Of a stretch of DNA of 64,000 nt, positions 60,038-64,000 are shown in pieces. Positions within the stretch are counted from its first letter, which is position 1. Every line of letters begins with the position of its first letter. The stretch spans positions 1 through 64,000 of the forward strand of contig CAYHVK010000013.1 of NCBI GenBank assembly GCA_964360255.1. The letters are read 5' to 3'. The notes under the pieces were generated by a model. That model searched no databases. It was not told the origin of the DNA and saw only the letters and a program-made list of their open reading frames with translations. The DNA is from CAYHVK01 sp964360255. Lineage in GTDB: Bacteria > Bdellovibrionota > Bdellovibrionia > Bdellovibrionales > UBA1609. A program made the position numbers and the translations under genes.

Positions 60038-62031
60038 TTGCGCTCGCAGCGAAGATAAGTAGCGCCTTGAGAGCATTGCGCTCCAACCGAAGTGCACGAA
60101 GCCCCAGCAGTTTCGCCTCCGCATGGAGACATGAAAGTACAAGGGTCTCCAATCGGATACACATAACCACAGGCTTGCGATACCCAAGCGGCTGTACACG
60201 CATTAGGCATTCCATCATCAGCATAGGCTGTGATGCGAATGTAACCTTGAGATCCGTTGTTATTACAAGAAACTTGAACAGTGCCGCAAGGATCTGCAGG
60301 AACGAAAATAGTACCGCCCATATAGCGCTGACCACCATCACCCTTAGAGTCAGTTCCAGAATAAACTGTGTCGTAACTACCAGAGGTCGACGAGTAAACA
60401 CAGTTACGATCAGAACGGCCGAGACCATAAGAGCCGTAGGCCCAATTTATAAAATAACCGTCGGCAGTGGCCGGTACGTCACCTAAATTAAGATTTTGAA
60501 CGGCCCCATCAACTGGAATTGTTGTACGCCCAGCCATAGTGCTCAACTTTAGTGGCGCCATTGTGCCGCCTCCGGCGGTAGTACAAATCGGCGCACCGGC
60601 CGCATCGAAGCCTTGTAAGAGCTGACCTGAAGGGCAGCCTTGGCTGGCAATGGCCGCAGAACTACAAGTTGCATTTCCGGCGGCATCAAAGCCTGTAATA
60701 GATTGTCCTGCCGGACAAGTCTGGCTTGTTGGTCGCGTGTAGGCACACTGAGGTACACCACCAGAAACACCAATTAAGCTTTGTCCTGCTCCGCAACTTG
60801 CAACCTGTACATCAGGCGGAACTGGTCGGCAGGTGACATTGCCTGAAACCGGATCAATTGTATAAATATATTGACCGACTCCGCACGAACCATTGGGAAG
60901 CGCACGGCAATTCGGAGCCCCTCCAGGGAGATACCCTGCGAGATAATAACCATCTGAGCAAGTCGCCGTGGGGCCAATCAAACTTTGTGGAGTGGCACAA
61001 CTCACAGTTCCATTAGCGTTTTGTTGAATGAGGGCCTGACCTGGTGGGCAAGTCTGCACAGCAAAAGTTGTGCGACAGTCGCCTCCAATACAGAATTGAG
61101 TTGCTGTTACGGAGTTATTGACTTGCATTGCGCCAGTAAATGTCGACGCCCCTCCGACCGTAAGACTGTTGCTCACGGTTAAGTCAGTTACATTTAGAAG
61201 AGGAGTAGAAATGCTACCCGCAGTTAATGAACCTGTAACGGACATATTCCCGTTAAATGTGCTGGCTCCGGTTACGTCCATGTCGCCGGCAAAATTTGAA
61301 TTTCCGACAACATTTAGTGCTGTGCCCGCAACAGGCATTGCGCCAACGCCTACGATATCTTGCATATATACAGGAACCGCCGTGTGAAAACCAGCCGCCG
61401 GGTTAGCTGTTCCGACACCGACGTTACCAGGGTTGATATTATAAATATTATTACCATCAATAGCCCATGGACTACGGTTGATACCCATCGAGTGGCACGA
61501 CTGGATGATGCCACCAGGAGCGGTCACTATTGCTCGCATTGTTATATTTCGAGCAATTAAACCGCCAAAGCCTTCGCCTTGTCGTTCAATATTTAATAAG
61601 AGGCGACCCGCATGCTGCATTTGTCCTGGAATTGCAGTGGGGCCAATTGTGCCCATATCTATGAAACGGTAACTACGAAGTACAACTTTGCCAGCGCCCA
61701 TGCCAGGCGCTGTAGGTGGGTTCGCATCGAAAACAAGCATTCCGGTGAAATCTACAATATCTCTAGTGAGATCAGCCGTATCTGATAAAGTCATTGGACC
61801 ACCAGCGCTGGCAGGTCCGAAAGTAAGTCCACAGGTTGTAGGCTCTGTTAAAAGATTGCTGATGGCTAACGCCAAGTTGTCGGCTTCTTCAATTTGAACA
61901 TTTGTTCTCTGACCTTGAGTCATGAGTTTTTGTGAAGATACGATACCCATCATACTGATAGAGGTAATACCTACGGCCACCATAACTTCGGCCAAACCCA
62001 TACCTTTTTGATTTAACATACGTCCCGCCAT
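60034..62031 (-). CDS. Type IV prepilin-like protein fused to fibre-like, Cys-rich adhesin
   Basis: A 665-residue protein. The N-terminus MAGRMLNQKG/MGLAEVMVAV has a prepilin peptidase site with Glu at +5 (E15) and the hydrophobic helix of type IV pilins. Residues about 35-190 look like a minor-pilin head. Residues about 205-320 have repeats such as GNSNFAGDMDVTGASTFNGN, GSLTAG and NSLTVGGASTFTG, like phage tail-fibre shafts. Residues 325-490 hold several Cys repeats (CPPGQALI, CGAGQSLI, CPAGQSITGFDAAG, CPSGQLLQGFDAAG). The C-terminal domain (about 510-665) is Cys-, Gly- and Tyr-rich, a likely binding head. The start may be ATG 62031 or 62019. Confidence 0.85.
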   Translation of the reverse strand: MAGRMLNQKGMGLAEVMVAVGITSISMMGIVSSQKLMTQGQRTNVQIEEADNLALAISNLLTEPTTCGLTFGPASAGGPMTLSDTADLTRDIVDFTGMLVFDANPPTAPGMGAGKVVLRSYRFIDMGTIGPTAIPGQMQHAGRLLLNIERQGEGFGGLIARNITMRAIVTAPGGIIQSCHSMGINRSPWAIDGNNIYNINPGNVGVGTANPAAGFHTAVPVYMQDIVGVGAMPVAGTALNVVGNSNFAGDMDVTGASTFNGNMSVTGSLTAGSISTPLLNVTDLTVSNSLTVGGASTFTGAMQVNNSVTATQFCIGGDCRTTFAVQTCPPGQALIQQNANGTVSCATPQSLIGPTATCSDGYYLAGYLPGGAPNCRALPNGSCGVGQYIYTIDPVSGNVTCRPVPPDVQVASCGAGQSLIGVSGGVPQCAYTRPTSQTCPAGQSITGFDAAGNATCSSAAIASQGCPSGQLLQGFDAAGAPICTTAGGGTMAPLKLSTMAGRTTIPVDGAVQNLNLGDVPATADGYFINWAYGSYGLGRSDRNCVYSSTSGSYDTVYSGTDSKGDGGQRYMGGTIFVPADPCGTVQVSCNNNGSQGYIRITAYADDGMPNACTAAWVSQACGYVYPIGDPCTFMSPCGGETAGASCTSVGAQCSQGATYLRCERN

Positions 62032-62163
62032 GTTTACTTATCGGTTTTGAAATAACTAGACTTAAATAGTCTCACTTTGGGGCGAAAATACAATTTAGAA
62101 AATATGAAACCCGCGCTACATCTCGCGGTCTCGTCTTTCATCTGGGTCGTCTCAGATTGAGAT

Positions 62164-63513
62164 TTATTTCGATAGGGTTCGAGACTTTGTAAACAGCTCG
62201 AGCTGCATTTTACAGAGAGAGTTTTGACAATAATTTGCTAGTGGTTTCATCTCGGTCGGATCAGTTTTTTTGTCATAGGCCGTTAAAGTAGTTTGATCTA
62301 AATCAATGATAATTTTGAGGTCATTATTAATAGCCGAGTAAAAATGAACCAGCTGAATTTGTTTGGTTATGCTGGCCACACTATTTTTAGGAGCCGACTC
62401 ACCCTTCGCCTGCGCTAAAATCTGAGCCATTCCGGCATCAAAGACTTTTATAAGATGGTCTTTAATATAATTGGTACTCGCTAAAACAGTTCGCTGAAGA
62501 CCACTTTTAGCTTCTATCTCGGGCAATACTATTCCATCAAACTTCACTTTATTTTTCCGATTCAATAAACTCATCACTGTCGGAACAATATCTACAATAG
62601 AAGCGGGAGAGCTAATTACGGCAGCGGGTTTATTGGGCTCATATACGATCAGCGGAACTTTTAAAACTTCGTCATAAAGCTGAAAGCCGTGCATGCCGAC
62701 ACTGTTGTGCTCGCCCAGTTCTTCACCGTGGTCTGAAGTTAAAATAATAATAGTATTCTGATCGAGCCCTTTTTTTTGCAGCTCAGAGAAGAATATATTT
62801 AATTTTTTATCTACATCAAGAAGGCCTGCCTGATAAGCCAAGCGCGCTTGTTTAACAACGTTTTCGTCTAGCTTGGGCCGTTTAGATTCCATCACTAAAT
62901 ATTCAGTGCGCACGACAGGCTCATTTCCGCTGCCGCCTAAGGCCTTAAGTGACTCCTTCGACGGCATATAAGGAGCATGAGCATCAAAAGTGTGCATAAA
63001 GAGAAAGAAAGGTTTCGCTTTATTTTTATGAATCCATTTTAAACTTAAATCGATGTTGGTATTAAAGTTTTTCTCAGAACTGTCTTTGGTACCTATAACT
63101 TGAAAAGAATCAAACCCCTGATTAAAACCATATTTTTGAGAAACATAGAGGCCCCCAGTGAAGGCCGCCGTTTTATAGCCTGCACCTTTTAATAATTCAG
63201 CAAGAGTCGTGGCTTTTGGTTTGAGAGTGTCTTCAGGAGAAAAAACTCCTAAGTTCCAGGGATAAATTCCTGTTAACATCGCCGCGTGAGACGGAAGAGT
63301 CCACGGCGAAACTGTGTAGGCATTTGAATAAAGTCGAGATTTTTTGGCCCAGCTTTTTAAAAAAGGAGTCGTCTCTCCTTTGGCTCCGTAAACAGAAAGA
63401 TGTTTGGCGGCTACCGTATCAAGTGAAATCAAAATCACATTGCAGTTTAAGCAGGTGGCGTGAGCATTTGTGACAGCAATAAGGCCGAGCAAAAGAAGGC
63501 TAATAAATTTCAT
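62164..63513 (-). CDS. Exported sulfatase-fold hydrolase with Thr at the nucleophile position
   Basis: A 449-residue protein with signal peptide MKFISLLLLGLIAVTNAHA. It has the alkaline-phosphatase/sulfatase fold: metal-binding Asp32 in LISLDTVAAKHLSVYG, nucleophile region WTLPSHAAMLTGIYP, and TSDHGEELGEH. In true sulfatases the nucleophile is a Cys or Ser in CxPxR. Here T72 in TLPSH takes its place, which cannot become formylglycine, so a phosphodiesterase or phosphotransferase function is more likely. Two Cys pairs flank the domain. It lies upstream of the pilin-fibre gene on the same strand, 132 bases away. Confidence 0.85.
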   Translation of the reverse strand: MKFISLLLLGLIAVTNAHATCLNCNVILISLDTVAAKHLSVYGAKGETTPFLKSWAKKSRLYSNAYTVSPWTLPSHAAMLTGIYPWNLGVFSPEDTLKPKATTLAELLKGAGYKTAAFTGGLYVSQKYGFNQGFDSFQVIGTKDSSEKNFNTNIDLSLKWIHKNKAKPFFLFMHTFDAHAPYMPSKESLKALGGSGNEPVVRTEYLVMESKRPKLDENVVKQARLAYQAGLLDVDKKLNIFFSELQKKGLDQNTIIILTSDHGEELGEHNSVGMHGFQLYDEVLKVPLIVYEPNKPAAVISSPASIVDIVPTVMSLLNRKNKVKFDGIVLPEIEAKSGLQRTVLASTNYIKDHLIKVFDAGMAQILAQAKGESAPKNSVASITKQIQLVHFYSAINNDLKIIIDLDQTTLTAYDKKTDPTEMKPLANYCQNSLCKMQLELFTKSRTLSK

Positions 63514-63556
63514 TTAAAAATTATAGGTTCGAGCCCAAAGAAGCTCAAAGGTTATT

Positions 63557-64000
63557 TTAAGCCATTGGAACTTCAATGACGAGGATCTCAGAATCAGCCT
63601 TAGCTTTAATAGTCACTTCATTGATGTCGCGCAATCCGATGCCATCGCGTTTACGCATATCTTCGCCAGCAACTTCTATTTCGCCATCGATAAGAAATAC
63701 ATAAAGACCGTTGCCGTCTTTTCGGCGCTTGTAGCTTAAAGTTCGATCTTCTTGCAAATTCGCCAATGAGAAGAATGCATCTTGGTTAATGCTTAAAGAG
63801 CCTTCGCGTCCATCTGGTGAGACGACGAGTTGAAACTCGTTATTGCGTTCGTTCATCTCAAATTTCTTCTGATCATAGCGAGGAGTCACACCTATTTTCT
63901 TAGGCATAACCCAGATCTGCAAAAGCTTGGCTTCTTCAGTTTCCGAGCCATTAAATTCAGAGTGAGCAATGCCGGTCCCGGCTGACATCACCTGAACTTC
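63557..64000 (-). CDS. Pirin-family protein (5' truncated by window end)
   Basis: The C-terminal 147 or so residues of a pirin/YhhW-type bicupin. The frame runs off the right end (EVQVMSAGTGIAHSEFN), which matches the second metal-binding histidine and glutamate region of the first cupin. The downstream cupin (LYVFLIDGEIEVAGED) is complete. Relatives have quercetin dioxygenase activity or bind transcription factors. The GTG at 63991 is internal, and the real start lies beyond the window. Confidence 0.93.
   Translation of the reverse strand, partial: EVQVMSAGTGIAHSEFNGSETEEAKLLQIWVMPKKIGVTPRYDQKKFEMNERNNEFQLVVSPDGREGSLSINQDAFFSLANLQEDRTLSYKRRKDGNGLYVFLIDGEIEVAGEDMRKRDGIGLRDINEVTIKAKADSEILVIEVPMA

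Noticed and set aside
59821..60486. Plus-strand reading frame across the UbiA and pilin-fibre gene ends
   Set aside because: It overlaps two well-supported genes and has the composition of a shadow frame.

Overview
The window reads as one stretch of chromosome from a predatory or predator-related bacterium of the Bdellovibrionota (Bdellovibrio / Pseudobdellovibrionaceae type). The evidence is a 62-residue single-histone-fold protein of the Bdellovibrio Bd0055 type (21611-21799), many exported proteins of a lineage-restricted look, a Fis-like regulator outside the gamma-proteobacteria, an oversized Rho with a Gly/Asn/Arg-rich N-terminal arm, and very tight gene packing. Composition looks even, at a middling GC that I judged by eye. 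I see no insertion sequence, prophage, CRISPR array or rRNA; there is one tRNA. This looks like core chromosome, with interesting envelope and surface genes towards the right end.

Layout. 1-2059: end of sdhA and all of sdhB, followed by a gap with two DnaA-box-like 9-mers. 2286-6559: a small conserved protein, an alpha/beta hydrolase and FHA pair, and the rpsF - DUF2232 - rplI block, which lacks rpsR. 6560-9421: a gap with a strong palindromic terminator, dnaB, a Fis-like regulator and queE. 9466-18390: a long co-directional run, ftsK - TPR protein - LptM-like lipoprotein - dapA - dapB - degenerate HPPK - transaldolase - lipoprotein - large exported protein, mostly linked by 4-base overlaps. 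18387-23808: lytic transglycosylase, phosphoesterase, histone and ligA. 23897-28484: gatCAB, ppx and DUF192. 28600-35784: LysM lipoprotein, PilZ protein, then rho - prfA - prmC - murA. 35905-41801: small exported proteins, a structured inverted repeat, a 936-residue GYF/TPR membrane protein and serS. 41855-48622: tRNA-Ser(TGA), methyltransferase, efflux pump, exported nuclease and phnDCE. 48741-54959: lipoprotein, STAS protein, the DUF1365/FAD oxidoreductase pair and exported proteins. 55017-60037: a membrane glycosyltransferase, a UDP-galactopyranose-mutase-like flavoprotein and a flavoprotein-fold/UbiA fusion. 60034-64000: a type IV prepilin fused to a fibre-like, Cys-rich adhesin, a secreted sulfatase-fold hydrolase and a truncated pirin.

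How the parts fit. Much of the window is housekeeping: replication, translation, lysine/diaminopimelate and peptidoglycan precursors, and transcription termination. The less ordinary parts concern the envelope and surface. Three exported-protein genes (19838 leftward, 37054 leftward, 48741 rightward) have upstream matches to the sigma-54 -24/-12 promoter, two of them nearly identical to each other. The best candidates for undescribed biology are the pilin-fibre chimera (60034-62031), the flavoprotein-UbiA fusion with its two neighbours (55017-60037), the HPPK-like pseudoenzyme inside the dap operon (14576-15103), and the 109-base structured inverted repeat at 36349-36457. All functions are inferred by reading motifs; no database search was run.
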